Shown: positions 1 through 11,339 of the stretch, piece by piece
Position numbering within the stretch: the first letter of the stretch is position 1
Layout of the letters: every line of letters starts with the position of its first letter
DNA from: Limnephilus marmoratus
Taxonomy: Eukaryota; Arthropoda; Insecta; Trichoptera; Limnephilidae
Assembly (NCBI GenBank): GCA_917880885.1
Contig: OU862908.1
Location: 11,891,501-11,955,500, forward strand
Direction of reading: 5' to 3'
Length of the DNA stretch: 64,000 bases
The notes under the pieces: generated by a model
The model's database searches: none
The model's input: the letters and a program-made list of their open reading frames with translations, nothing else
Told to the model about the DNA's origin: nothing
Program-made: the position numbers and the translations under genes

Positions 1-580
1 TAGAACAAGTTATATTTTCGCTATCGAATCCACTTGTATGGAATCTGCATGAAAAAAATTATCTTGTAAGACGCATATTACGCTCCCTTACCTGTGAAAC
101 AGTCTGCACTCACAGTGCTTAAAAGCGCTTATGGCATTTTAATAATGTCTACAATAACTACATAAAATAACCATACACATTCACTGTGCAATTCATCTCC
201 CTGGTTTGCTCAGATGTATTATTTTAACGAAACAAACAAGACGTTCGTGCACAGTGCGGTACTCCGTGCGCCGTACACATCACATATATTTCAAATCGTG
301 GTAGACCGTCTACAATTCTGAGAACTATATCATTCCTTTGCAGGGAACATTACCCCCGAGCCGAGAGCTAACCTAACCTAACCGGCAGCTAACCGAGTAA
401 AGCCGGGGCCGGTTTAACTACTGGCTGCAAAAAACGAATGGATTCGTATAACTTACAGAATTGCTTTTTAGTATTAACTTATTGAAGTACGCCCAGTCGA
501 GTCCGGCGAAGCGCAAGACTTTCCGTAATTTTGTATGACATCTACAGAGTTTCCAGTTCGGAATCTGCATAGTATATTTT
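1..580. other. intronic sequence, no recognised feature
   Basis: This stretch is AT-rich and lies downstream of the last visible PTB exon. I see no coding frame, RNA gene or repeat shared with the rest of the window. A short CCTAACCTAACC run at 372-381 resembles common insect interspersed sequence, not a telomere array. Confidence 0.4.
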
Positions 581-684
581 AGTCATTTACTCACAAAAAT
601 ATAAACCAAAAACAATTTGCTAGCCAAACCAATTTTTTTTAAGCACCAAACAACCGTGAGGAGAAAAGAATTCATTCTTTTTAG

Positions 685-988
685 GGAAAGGAAGGAGTAG
701 AAGTTATGGGAAGGAAAAACGTATAAGGGGTGGGGAGAAATCTGGGGGTCAGGGTGTCCAGGAGTGAATAACGAAAATCCTAGCACGAATCCAAGGCGAT
801 GGCTCAAGAGTCCAGCTGGGAATGTCTAGGTAAGGTCTTCCTCAATCAGTACGGATCAATGAACCCAGGCACCCCCTGTCAAGACGCCAAATGTAGCGAA
901 CCACTTGGGGCGACCTATGGCAGAGGTGTTGGTTATCCAATAAATGGTTCCCGTCGCGGTAGTACCCACTCCTGCCTCTCAAATTGAA
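685..988 (-). mobile_element. SINE-like family A, diverged copy
   Basis: Strand is given so that the element's 3' end is the hairpin and A-rich terminus seen in better copies. The copy shares several blocks with 29612-29944. These are the purine-rich AGGAAGGAG tract, GGTGTCCAGGAGTG, CCCAGGCACCCC, TAGCGAACCACTTGGGG, CTATGGCAGAGGTGTTGG, and the common terminus CCTGCCTCTCAAATTGAAA. The 3' hairpin is eroded here: only GAGGAGAAAAGAATTC remains upstream of 685. It contains no plausible protein. Confidence 0.7.
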
Positions 989-1113
989 AAACCAATGTTT
1001 TAGGTGACGGAAAGGTGAGCAAAGGATCTCAAATTTCTGCTGCAGGCGTCATTAAAAATCTTTTTAAAACATTAAGTATTGTAAATAACAAAACATAATA
1101 GTTTTATTTACTT

Positions 1114-1328
1114 CAGAATCTTAACGACGTAAGTAAAGAAGCCGTGTATACAAACTGCGACTCGCGACCCGTGTATTGGACGGACTTACTGTTGAATTTG
1201 CCCTATCAAAGAAAAGAAGAAGAACAAAAATAATTTGGGAATCTTAACGACGTAAGTGAAGAAAGCGCGTAAACAAATATGCGCCCGCGGCACGGCGTAT
1301 TGGACGGACTTACGGTCAAATTCACCCT
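1114..1328. repeat. two ~90-bp direct repeats separated by ~30 bp
   Basis: Both units begin with GAATCTTAACGACGTAAGT (1115 and 1239), continue with a GAAG...GCGT segment, and share GTATTGGACGGACTTAC (1172 and 1286) followed by a TGAATTTGCCCT or AAATTCACCCT end. The identity of the sequence is unknown. It may be a duplicated segment of an older element. Confidence 0.7.
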
Positions 1329-1339
1329 AGCAGGCCTGG

Positions 1340-2750
1340 AGATTCGATCTTTCCGCTGGGTTCAATTTAATTAATTCTGAAAAATGGTTTACTAATACTT
1401 AAGATGTTTCTAAATGAATACCTCCCGAAGTTATTAATTCATCGTCTAGAAAAATAAAATCTAGTGCCCACCGCTAACTTTAGTTTTACAACGCACTGTT
1501 TTTATTAATCGATAATATAAATAACTCGCATCCCTTGTAAGGCATGGAAATAAAAATGATAATTCAATTACGAATTCGTCAAACTAAATTAAAATGGGGA
1601 GCCTTGTGAATGAAAAGAGAAAATAGAATTTAAATAATTTATTAGCTAAATAATACAAGATTTCAAACATAAATACCAACATTATAAAAAAACTTTTAAC
1701 ATGAATATCAAAGAACACGATTTTTGCCTTTAAGTCGTGCTTCCACCTGGGTCTTAAAATTACGCTTCTTTCACAATTGATTTTGCCCGAGTTGAGAGAG
1801 AGTGATTGCTCCAAAATGTTGGTAATTTTTTATCGCCTTTTTAACGGTTTCCCTAAGATCATACTCGGCGTAAGTGAAAAGTTGAGATGGTCATAAAAAA
1901 TACTTCTCCCGACATTTAGTATTTATTGAGATAAGCCCGGGCCGGAGGCGAGGCGGGTGGTGTGCGTACTAAGTTAATGCAGATAATCCCGGAGAGAAAA
2001 TCGATATATCAAAAGCCGAATATGACGATAAATTATTCGTAAAGGTTTACCTTCTGTTAGCCCTCGTATGCAAGTTAGTACGGAACAGTTTAGTATGAAA
2101 CACGTTAAGTTATTGTTTGACTTTCTCAGTATAACAGTTCGATTGCTACAGAAAAAAATGCAATAATTATAACGCGCTTGGAAAGTACAATATTCCACCC
2201 AAGAAGATATTTTGACTGACGACTTGAACGACCAAAAAACTATTTTAACAATGACGATGTGCAAAGAAACGTGGTCGTTAACTTTGTTTCCTTTAAAACT
2301 TTTATTAAAGTTAATTCAAAAGTCAATGCGTAAAAAAGTATATTTAATCTTCATTTTTATTAAAATACAATAAAAATTTCCCGTGCATTTGAATAGATAA
2401 ATCCAAGAAATAAATCGTTTGGATTGATACTTGATATATTCTCTAAAAAAGTACGACAAAGCACTGTTTATTTTAGGTATTAATTGTTGGAAACATAACT
2501 GATATGTAATTGGTATTTTTTTTGAAATAGGCAATTCACCCTGAAGAGAGTGTGGTATTTTTTTAATAAATATATTTGTGTAATTAATATATTTGCGCAT
2601 AATTTGTAAACCTCAAAATTAATCCGATGATTTGATAAAAATTAAATATTGTACCATTTTAAAACTAATTCGCGTAAATAAAATCAAAAGTTTTTTACTA
2701 CCTAGGATCTATGTCATATTAGGGGTTACAATGTTGAGGGTATTTTTAAT
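1340..2750. other. AT-rich intronic sequence, nothing recognised
   Basis: There are reading frames of up to about 95 codons on the minus strand, but none shows a recognisable domain and all are typical of AT-rich noise. No repeat shared with other parts of the window was seen. Confidence 0.4.
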
Positions 2751-2752
2751 TA

Positions 2753-3058
2753 AAGTAAGGAGATGAAGTTCTGGGAAGGATAAAGGTATGAGAATCTGGG
2801 GGTCAGTGTGTCTAGGAGAGACGTATGAATCCATGCCATTATGATGCAAGGCGGTGGGTCGAGAGAGTCTGGCCGGAGATTAAAAGAGCTCCCTCAACCA
2901 GTCTTTCTAGATCTGGCCCTCCACCCGATAGGTGGGAAGACGCATCCGCAACCAAGACCTAGACAAACCTCAATCCCGTGAACCCTAGCACTCCTGCCAA
3001 GTTACCAAAAGTAGCGAACAAGTTGGGGTGATATATGGCAGAGGTGTTGGTTTGCCAA
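2753..3058 (-). mobile_element. SINE-like family A, longer variant
   Basis: This copy matches the family at 42583-43003. Shared blocks are AAGTTCTGGGAAGGA, GGGGGTCAGTGTGTC, a central segment with GTCGAGAGAGTC and GGAAGACGCATCCGC, then CCTAGACAAACCTCA, and the end GCAGAGGTGTTGG. It keeps a central ~110-bp block that the 29.6-kb and 44-kb copies lack. The conserved CAATTTGGGAGG end is truncated after 3055. The hairpin-bearing end is missing. Confidence 0.75.
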
Positions 3059-3717
3059 GAATTTAAGTTATAAAAGAAACATTCAAAAACATGAAGCTTA
3101 ATTTTCTCGAATATACAAAACATCGTTTCCACTCATAAGTAATTTTCAATGGAATCAATGCGTAATGCAACTTAGGAAATTTCCCATTCATGAAACTTTT
3201 GACTGGTCCATTAATTTAAAAAAGGAAGTCGCGTACCTCAGTATTAAATTGATACTTTGTGAGAGTCGCAGCTAAAAATGCCTTCTACCGCGAGGTAAAT
3301 TGACTAGGAGCCGCATAAAGTATAAAGGTATGGGGGCCGCAGGGGAAGAAAAGTTGGCGAATCGAAAAATGAATATATTTAGTTCCACATATTTCAGGAT
3401 TTGGATTCAGCCAGCTCCTCTCGTCTGATGAGGATAAATGCCGTGAAATTGAGTTTCACGGGGCGTCTTGTGCTCCTCCCTCTACTTGTTCACCCCCCGA
3501 GTCTGACGCCGGGACTCGTGTTGTTCTTTGCCTGGGATTTGAGGATACAATTATTTGTATTGGTACAAAGATTCAATTTGAAAGACAAATAACAAGTGAA
3601 AAATAAATTAACGCATACTTATTATAAAAAGCTTCAATCCGGTCACAATCAAAATTACATGTCAAAATATATATTGTTCCATCTGCCAACTGCGTGAAAC
3701 TGAGAGAATCTTAAGAG

Positions 3718-4432
3718 CGTTTAACCAGCCAGCGGACGAAAATCCACATTTCGTCGAAAGTTGTTCTTACGATCGTGCAGGGCGGTTACAATGAGAAAGA
3801 TTAATTATTCTTCGTACCAGCTTTTTAAAATTATAACTCAATATCGAATTTATTTCAATTCAAATTAGCTTTAATTTATACCTTCATCCAAAAATGCTGA
3901 AAGGCGTGATGATAAAACTATTAAAATAATGTACTTTTTGTAGTTATTTTTTGATTATAAGTATTTATCATTTTTCAATAATGTCTAAATTTAATAAGAA
4001 TGTTAAAAAAATCTGAAATATATTAGTTTGTAAGTGCGCAAATAAATACACAAACGGACCAATTTTCGCCAAGAAACACATGTACGTACATATTTTTTAA
4101 TGATTTTAATGAAACTAAAAATAAAATTCTAAAACATACGTTTGCTAGATAATGTATTGATTTATTTTACTGCATGATTTTATTATTTGAAATGGGTGTG
4201 GTATAATACAAAAACTTTTTTGAAAATTGAACAAATCTGCCAACGACCTATGGAATAACCTTATTATACTAAAAATTAAAATTTTTTCTCAAAATCTATT
4301 ACATAAGAATGCTAGATAAAAGAACAATCTTTCGAAATAGATTTATAATTTTTTGTGGAAAAGAGTCAATACGTCTAAAAACTTTTTTGAAAATGACGTA
4401 TTTCCGGTTTTCTCTGGTAATGCCCTCTTAAT
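3718..4432 (+). repeat. dispersed repeat B, copy 1
   Basis: The copy starts with TTTAACCAGCCAGCGG and contains CAGGGCGGTTACAATGAGAA, then TGCTGAAAGGCGTGATGATA and ATCATTTTTCAATAATGTCT. It ends with CGGTTTTCTCTGGTAAT. The same order of blocks occurs at 23068-23715 and 61853-62265, always on this strand. There is no coding frame. The class is unknown. At its 3' side it abuts a Helitron-like element. Confidence 0.8.
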
Positions 4433-5002
4433 ATATAAAACAAAGTCGGGTTAGTTACACCATTTATAACTCGAGACCGGCTGGACCGATTTTTATGGTC
4501 TTTGATTTGTTGGATTTGTCTACGCCTTGAATAGCAGAACAGCTATTAAAACGTCCGAAAAATTAACAAAAAAAAATAATGTGAAAATTCTTTTCCTCGT
4601 TGATTTTGTATGGAAAAAATTCTCATCTTTTGAAAGAGATTGATTGTTTTGCTTTTGTTCTTAAACATATAATGCTACACCTCTTGCTTACACGATAAAT
4701 GTCAACAGTCGAACAAACGGTGAACGTATGTCTGCACGCCTCCAAAGGAAAAATACAATAATTATAATAAATCTCCCTCACACGTATAAAAAAATGAAGC
4801 GCAAAATAAAATCACAAAAAATATAAATCCGTACACAACGAAAAACTCTGACACTGACAAAAACAAAACACGGAAAGTTGCGCATCGATAATTGCTTCGT
4901 TGTGTAATTTTTAAATAATTAAAAAAACTGATTTTAATTCAGCTAATAAGTTAACACAACAGTTATTGATTCTGAGGTGGTACGAAGTTCGCCGGGTCAG
5001 CT
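4433..5002 (+). mobile_element. Helitron-like non-autonomous element
   Basis: The element ends GCCGGGTCAGCTAG followed by T, preceded by a small CGAAGTTCG hairpin. This fits the Helitron 3' rule (hairpin, CTRR, insertion before T). Its 5' part has AACTCGAGACCGGCTGGACC and a GATTTTTATGGTCTTTGAT block, typical of abundant insect elements. No Rep/helicase coding is present. The 5' boundary is inferred from where repeat B stops matching its other copies. Confidence 0.6.
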
Positions 5003-6055
5003 AGTAAATGATAAATTAATGACTTTATGAAAAGGTGAATATGCAAAACATATTGAATTTGAATTACCTTTTAGTTTAACAACATTCTACGTAAATACAT
5101 GACATTTAGCCATAAAAACAATCAAAATAATCAAATGTAACGCTCTTGCTCTGAGTTTAGGTGATATTCAGATCAAATTGGTTCTATACGTTTTTTTTTG
5201 CTTAGTTGTTCAAACTTTGAACTTCAATAGCCTAATTTCACGACAATGGTGAATGGAACCATGTTGTTCCAAAGGCACGAAGTGTGAGAAGTATTTCATT
5301 ACACGAAAAGAGTCGATTACGTTACCAATAATTTGAAGTTACATGGGAAAATGGAACATTTATTTAGCGAAGAGCATCCATATTTTAAATGAGGTTAAGG
5401 ATAAGAAAGCAGATTAAGGAAAGCCGCCAAATCACGCCGATCCCATTTTATTTAAGCAAATTCCAATCGAGAAGCCGCCTCCATTTATCTCCCGGAGAAT
5501 GCAATCCCTCACAAATCCCACGGGAGGGAACTTAAACGGCGGAGACAATACATTATCGCTCGCGCCTCCGAATCCAGAACCTTCAGATTACTCTCCAAAA
5601 ATAATATAACAATCATGTATAATTATCATCGGTATGGCATTTGCAAATCATACGCAACAATATGGAATATGACATTTAAAGTCACCAATTTGCAGATTGA
5701 CAAATATGAAAAAATGTTTTTGGACCACCATACTATATCACGAATAGGTACATTTAAGTCTAAAAAAGTTCCAACAAATTCTGAAAACACGTAAAAGCAA
5801 TATTACGATTGCGAAAATCAGCTGTCACAAAGTCGATGACTGACGCGCAATTTTACCAAACAACCATGACATGAGAGTGAACCAATTTGTAAGAAGGATT
5901 GTTGGTTTATACTATCGAAGTGTGGTTGGAAATCATATGAAGATTTTATTTATAATTTTTTACTCGTAAATAATGTATGCTCAAAAAATAATACAAAAAT
6001 GTTGGAAAATTTTTAGAGTTCTAGCAAAATATCTCTTCATCAATTTAAAAATCCT
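5003..6055. other. intronic sequence, nothing recognised
   Basis: The stretch at 5400-5590 is less AT-rich than its surroundings and has no repeats seen elsewhere in the window. It could be unique or conserved intronic DNA. No splice-bounded reading frame was found. Confidence 0.35.
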
Positions 6056-6056
6056 A

Positions 6057-6495
6057 AACTAACTAATAATCATCACGCCGTTTCGTTTAGGCAGAGAGGA
6101 CGGACCACCAAACAGCTCGCACACACTCCTTGCCTAATTCACATTCATATATCGTCTCATACACGCTCTTCTATTGTTCTTCTACTACATAGCCCGATTC
6201 AAGTATCTGATTTACTTAGTTATGCCATGTCTTCCTCGGGCGTCCCCGATTTCTTCTACATTCACATTTGCATTATATATTCTCCTTAACACATCACATG
6301 CCCAAAACATCTGAGCAGCCCTTTCTTAATCTTACTCATTACAAATATAGCAGCCTTGCATTCTTTGCGGATCTCCACATTTCTCACACGATCTCTCACG
6401 GTTTTACCACACACACCCCTCAGGGATCTTATTTCTACAGTAATCAGTCTACTTTCATCCTTCATCTGCCAGTTCCTCACAACATAAAAAAAACG
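6057..6495 (-). pseudogene. non-LTR retrotransposon RT C-terminus, truncated copy
   Basis: The minus-strand frame reads WQMKDESRLITVEIRSL, then VRDRVRNVEIRKECKA and MSKIKKGLLRCFGHV. This is the same C-terminal block as the longer copy at 27924-28654. Downstream, the AYP-type terminus is out of frame, and the element ends at GGCGTGATGATTATTAGTTAG, a decayed form of the (TTAG)n tail. The upstream end is cut where a family C head begins near 6496. The domain follows the catalytic reverse transcriptase core, so this copy encodes no active enzyme. Confidence 0.8.
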
Positions 6496-6516
6496 AGTGT
6501 GCTTTAGACCACACGA

Positions 6517-6880
6517 CTGAAGTAAAACTTGTTTAGCTTCATTTATATGATAGAAAGAGAGAAAGAAAATGTGCGCGCGCATTGCTCTCTCTTGCTCCTA
6601 CAATGTGATACAGACAATAGGCCTGCACTGTGTCTTAGATATACGAAACGTAACTGGCTATGAGAGAAAGAGAGAAAGAAAATGTGTGCTCGCATCTCTC
6701 TGTCTTGCCCCTACGATAATATACGAAACGTAACACTCTCTCTCTTTCTATCTTGACTAACTTATATCTCCCTCTCTACTACCGTTCGCCTCGCTTTTCG
6801 TAACGCTCTCGTCACGCATTAACCAGCTTACTCCCCAAGTCAAGCGTGCGTAAAGAAGTTTTACTTCAAAAAGTAATAAT
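6517..6880. repeat. family C repeats, two copies facing each other
   Basis: A plus-strand head (GAAGTAAAACTTGTTTAGC, 6521-6539) and a minus-strand head (rc of AAGAAGTTTTACTTCAAAAA, 6853-6872) flank two similar segments. Each segment contains GAGAGAAAGAAAATGTG and a CTCTCT-rich stretch. The head motif recurs at 11307-11330, 15120, 15382 and 54657-54680. On the PTB sense strand the two purine runs become TTTCTTTCTCTCTTTCT-type pyrimidine tracts. Transposon class is unknown. Confidence 0.65.
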
Positions 6881-9490
6881 TAATAATCCTCACTACATAA
6901 CTAAAGTAACAAATCGATATTACTCGTATCATCGTGTATAAAAAGTATTTAAGGAATTATTCTACTTTTAACGAATCTATCTGGTTTTTGGACCGTAAAA
7001 GACTTGATGTGCACAAAAGCGGTATCAATCTCTGAATGGGAGAACATTTACTGAAACTGTCTCTGAAAAATAATCCCGAGTGAAAAGTTTTATGAAAACT
7101 CGCCAAAAATGTAAACACGAAACGTTCGTTGAGGGAGATCCTCGCCACTTGGAGCGATCTGCATTAAAGAACTGAAACGTTATTACATTTCCGCCGGAGT
7201 GCAGTTATTCAACACGCTTTTTTCAGTTGGCAGCGAGTCGTTACTCAAACGGGATGTTTTGCCGTTTATCCGGTTGGGTGGCCACAGCCCGCAGCCCCCA
7301 GAAGTAATCCTTCCATCCTCCGTCCTCGTGCTCCATCTTCCACCTTCTACCTTTCCTCTTACCCGCTTCCCGCTTCCCGCTTCCTTCTTCCTGCTTCCTT
7401 CACCCTTCGAAGCACAAAGTGAAATAAAAAATGCATTAAATAAATTATGCGCCGTTTCGGCGAAGTCGGTCGTTCATTACTCCTTCGGGATCTGCGGCAG
7501 TGTCTAGTGTACATTTGAATATTCAAAATGTTTGTATCTCTTAAGCTGGGATTAATATTCTTCGCATTAATCCCTCAGAAGGAAGTTCGGCTGCGGGCAC
7601 TCTAGCTCTAGCTCTAGTAGAGCTGCCAACTTCGGTAAGTAAAGATGCCTTCAATGGAGAGACGTGTTCTTCGTCTTCATCTTCTACGCTACTTGCCTTT
7701 GCTCTCAGCTCACCTCATCACTCGCGCCTCTGTCTATGCTCGACGCGACTGAAGAATCCTCGATGAACTACAAACTCAAGAAATAGGAAATCTTCTCAAA
7801 CTAATTTTCTTTCTAATATTCTTCGATAATATTAAAAAATATTTCTCAGACTCAACATTACCAAATCTTTATCGTTTAGACATTTTTTTTGTAACCAAGA
7901 CTTAAAAAGTAATGTTTCGTTGTTAAGGTGTTAACTATTACGCCTTTCACGAAAGGAAGATGCTGCGCCTGACGAGGTTGACTAATGAAAAGTAACGATA
8001 ACAACGTCCAATAAAAGAGACAAGAATAAGATGATTTATTCCTACTTTTAGTGTAGGTATATCACAAATTTTTTATTTCATTGCCACATATTTTTATCAT
8101 TATAATTGATTGAGCTCAGCGAAGTTCACTGTTTTGCATTTATCTGTCTGTAAAATTGTTTGCACGTTTCGTTTCTGTTTCAAAATTTTGGCCATTTTAA
8201 TGGTCCAGTGAATATTATTTTTAACGTGAAACCTGTCTGAAGAAAGTTTGTAAATAAATTGTCATTAAGATAATGAAGTTTCGTGAAATTTTGGATTTGA
8301 TTTATAAAATAAGAGAAAAACAGAAGCATATGCTTTTGGACTTAGAACTACTAACTTAAAATAGTTTCTTTTTTTTCAACACACAAAATAAAAATATATA
8401 ATCGAAGCATAAACAAAATCTCACCCTAATGGAATTCGATAGAAAATCGAAATTCCCTCAAATCACATTCCAGTTCCACATAAACTAGAGTACGAAATGT
8501 TGCCCATCTCCATCACCTGTCTGAGTTCCTTGTCTCGGGATTTCTTTAGCTTTTATTCAACATAAATAATAAGTGATACCGCTCAACTCGCAATGTTTTT
8601 TGGCAAAAGTGATTTCATGTTCAAAAACCCTTAATAATAATAACATTTCCAAATTCGCTGTTCGGCATTTCAACGAATTGTTTAAAGGCCAACTGTTAAA
8701 TAGATGTATGCTTAGATACATGAACACAATTTGAGTTAGTAATTCAAACTTAAATAATAGAAGATGAAGTAAATGATCAAACAGTGATACCTTTCATAGT
8801 TCTGTGCTAATAAATTTCGCACGGGCAACAAATAACGCCGTTTGAAAACATTAATATGTATGTTATGTTTGTGGGGTTTGTACCAATAATATAAATTATA
8901 ATGATTTAGTGTAAAGACCTTCTCTTCAGTTACAGACAGGATGGTATATAAAATGCACATCTGAAATATTAATGGGGTTACCTTTCGGGGCACACGCAAG
9001 CGGTTGGAGGTATCACCATTCAATTAAAATGTATCAAACCGTTAATGGGTATTTGGGCATAAATTGAACCCTTTGGGAGGGGCGGGTGGAGGGCGGGATA
9101 CTTCACACATACTAAGTTCTAGGTTCCCAGCAGCTGGAGGAATTAAGGAACACCTCCCACCCTTTCTGCCTTCCGCCCCCGCCCCCTCGCACGAGCACAG
9201 AGGGGTAGGCAAACTTTCTCTCATAGGACACGTTGAGTGGAAAACTAATGCTTTTATTGAAAACTTTAATATGCATTTACTTTTGAGTACACTCATCGTC
9301 TGCACAGGTGACGCAAGGTGGACCGCTTGGATGATATAGAAGAAGGGAGAATAAGATCGACCACATACGGCAAGTTCTAAGACGTTCTCAGAATCAAATA
9401 ATAATCAGCCAATAATATGGGCGTTAAGAAAATGAAGATAAAGTTGGTAGTTCTTAATCAAATTATGTATGATACAGTTAAAAGTGACCG
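6881..9490. other. intronic sequence with a pyrimidine-rich tract
   Basis: No gene was found. 7310-7408 is strongly C/T-rich on the plus strand, with tandem CGCTTCC units. 7601-7618 is a short CTCTAG tandem. 9063-9200 is GC-rich for this window. Reading frames here lack recognisable domains. Confidence 0.4.
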
Positions 9491-9504
9491 AATTTGATAT
9501 ATTA

Positions 9505-9573
9505 CCTTAGCTTAGTTGGTAGAGCTTTTGCCATGTAAGCAGAAGGTCCTGGTTTCGAGTCTCAGACGTGCCA
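9505..9573 (+). repeat. tRNA-Thr-like sequence, probable SINE head or pseudogene
   Basis: The sequence has a good D-arm/A box (TTAGCTTAGTTGGTAGAGC). The anticodon stem TTTGC/GCAGA encloses a 7-base loop CATGTAA, placing TGT (Thr) as anticodon. The B-box region is GGTTTCGAGTC. The base before the anticodon is A instead of the invariant T, the B box has an extra T, and the acceptor stem does not pair. These defects argue against a working tRNA. Confidence 0.55.
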
Positions 9574-9599
9574 ATATCTTTTTCTGATATTTCTGTCTC

Positions 9600-11030
9600 C
9601 AGATTTTTGATTGAGTTTCGCTAATATTGTCTTCATTTTAATTAAATAAATAATAATCAATTTATTTAAAATAAATACAAATGTTTACCTTTTAAAGGTA
9701 TTACAGGTATTGTGAAACATTGAATTCCTTTTAAAATTGGTTATAAAGAAGCAATTGTTCCAGAGTTGTTTCGAACGAATTTACTAAAAAGTTAAGAACT
9801 TAAAGGTGACACATTTATTTCGCATTTCATTTGATGACACTTACCCCAGTTTAATATATCAATTTTATTGAAAACGTCTTATAAAGAAGAAGTTAGCTTA
9901 AAAACTGGACATTTCTTCATTACATAAATAATGGGAAAATCTGAAACAAGAGAGAAGGTATCTAAAATAAGAACAAAATAAAACCGTTCCATGTTGCAGG
10001 GGTTTAGTTGCCGGGAAAGCGTGTATGTAACCAAATAATCCAACTCTATTTGAAAGTGTTGTGTGGTTAAGTGGATTTTCCGGCGCCGGATTGAGCACCG
10101 CTGGTTCAGAGCTTTTCGTGTCGGAAGTAAATTTAACCCGATACGTTTATAATACATGTTTATGGAGTACCCCTCTACCTGCCAAACTTCGGTTCGCGGT
10201 GCTGCGAGATACATCTTTAGGGTGAAACTTAGCCGGGCGGGGGCGGGGGTGGGTTGATCCCCCCACTGGCACTGAGGGGAGGCATCATGAGACTTCATCT
10301 AGCGAGCAAATAATGCGGTGGACATTACACCGGAGTATGTGGCAGGTCTTTTTGTTTGTGGATCATAAGAGGAAGCTGATAATTCATCGTTTGTCGCATT
10401 TAATTGCTCAAAATATGAGAAGCGGGATTATTAAAGTTAATAGGCACCACACAAGAGTTTAAACTATAGCACTATGACACTCAAAACTCATAACTAACCT
10501 ACCCTGGACTTTTCAGGAATTGCTTGATACCTCAGACAAGGTAATTAGATCCCCTTCAGAGGCGAACAGAAAATCTTTTGTATCCAGTCCCGTTCTTATA
10601 TCGGAGACCATATGTACTCTTAATGCTATTACGTAGTTTTATATCCCATTACCATTAATCGTAAAGGCAAAACTACCCACCTTATCCATAAAAACTAACC
10701 TGCGAAATAACACTAGAACTTTCTTGGGAAAGAAAAGTGAAATAAGAAAGTTGAGAAGTTTCTGACAATTAATTCAGATCATGAATCCATACTAACCGAA
10801 GGCAGTTATATTATTTATTTATATATTTATTAATTCATTAATATATATTTATGAACTTACGTCCAAATTTACAATAAAATTACACGAATTTAAAAATATA
10901 TAAATTAGAGTGTGTAATTCACACGCGATAGAGGTGAAACTAGAAAGTCGCTTTCTTTTGCCTGTTTATTTTAAAGTGGTTTGAAGATTAGATATTGACA
11001 TAAAACAAAAATGTTTATTTTTTTAGATTT
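9600..11030. other. intronic sequence, nothing recognised
   Basis: Part of this (10080-10290) is GC-richer, with a minus-strand frame of 139 codons that lacks any known domain. Codon composition looks arbitrary. No repeat shared with the rest of the window. Confidence 0.35.
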
Positions 11031-11331
11031 CGTAGGATTCGAACCTCCATCCGCTGGATTTCTATGGCCGCTGAGATTTGCGACGCACTATACCGCTGCG
11101 CTATGGGACGCGCTCGTCGAGGCGCGAATTTACGCATTATATTACGACGACCCGTAAAAAAACAAAGCAGCTAATGAGCGCAGACCTATCGTCGTTTCCG
11201 TTTTACATCTTAACCAATAGGAGCCTGGAGCGCAGTTTGATGCTTCGCAGGTGCCGTAGTGCGTCATTTCCGTTTCATCCGAATTTCAAATCACTCTAAC
11301 GGGGCTAAGGAAGTTTCACTTCAAAAAGTGT
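11031..11331 (-). mobile_element. family C element with tRNA-like 3' part (SINE-like)
   Basis: On the minus strand the element opens with the family C head (CTTTTTGAAGTGAAACTTCC, 11309-11328). It then runs through GATTTGAAATTCGGATGAAA into a tRNA-like segment. That segment has an A-box (ATAGCGCAGCGGTATAGTGC) near 11088-11107 and a perfect B-box (GGTTCGAATCC) at 11035-11045. The anticodon stem GTCGC/GCGGC encloses an 8-base loop, so it is not a normal tRNA. Pol III promoter-like boxes suggest a SINE, although the tRNA-like part sits away from the head end. Confidence 0.55.
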
Positions 11332-11339
11332 ACATTATG

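Noticed and set aside
372..381. Telomere-like CCTAA repeats
   Set aside because: Only two units, which is background for insect DNA.
9505..9573. A functional tRNA-Thr(TGT) gene
   Set aside because: The base before the anticodon is A instead of T, the B box carries an extra base, and no acceptor stem pairs. It is a SINE head or pseudogene.
9879..10298. A 139-codon minus-strand gene
   Set aside because: No domain, signal peptide or splice context. A second frame overlaps it equally well and composition is arbitrary.
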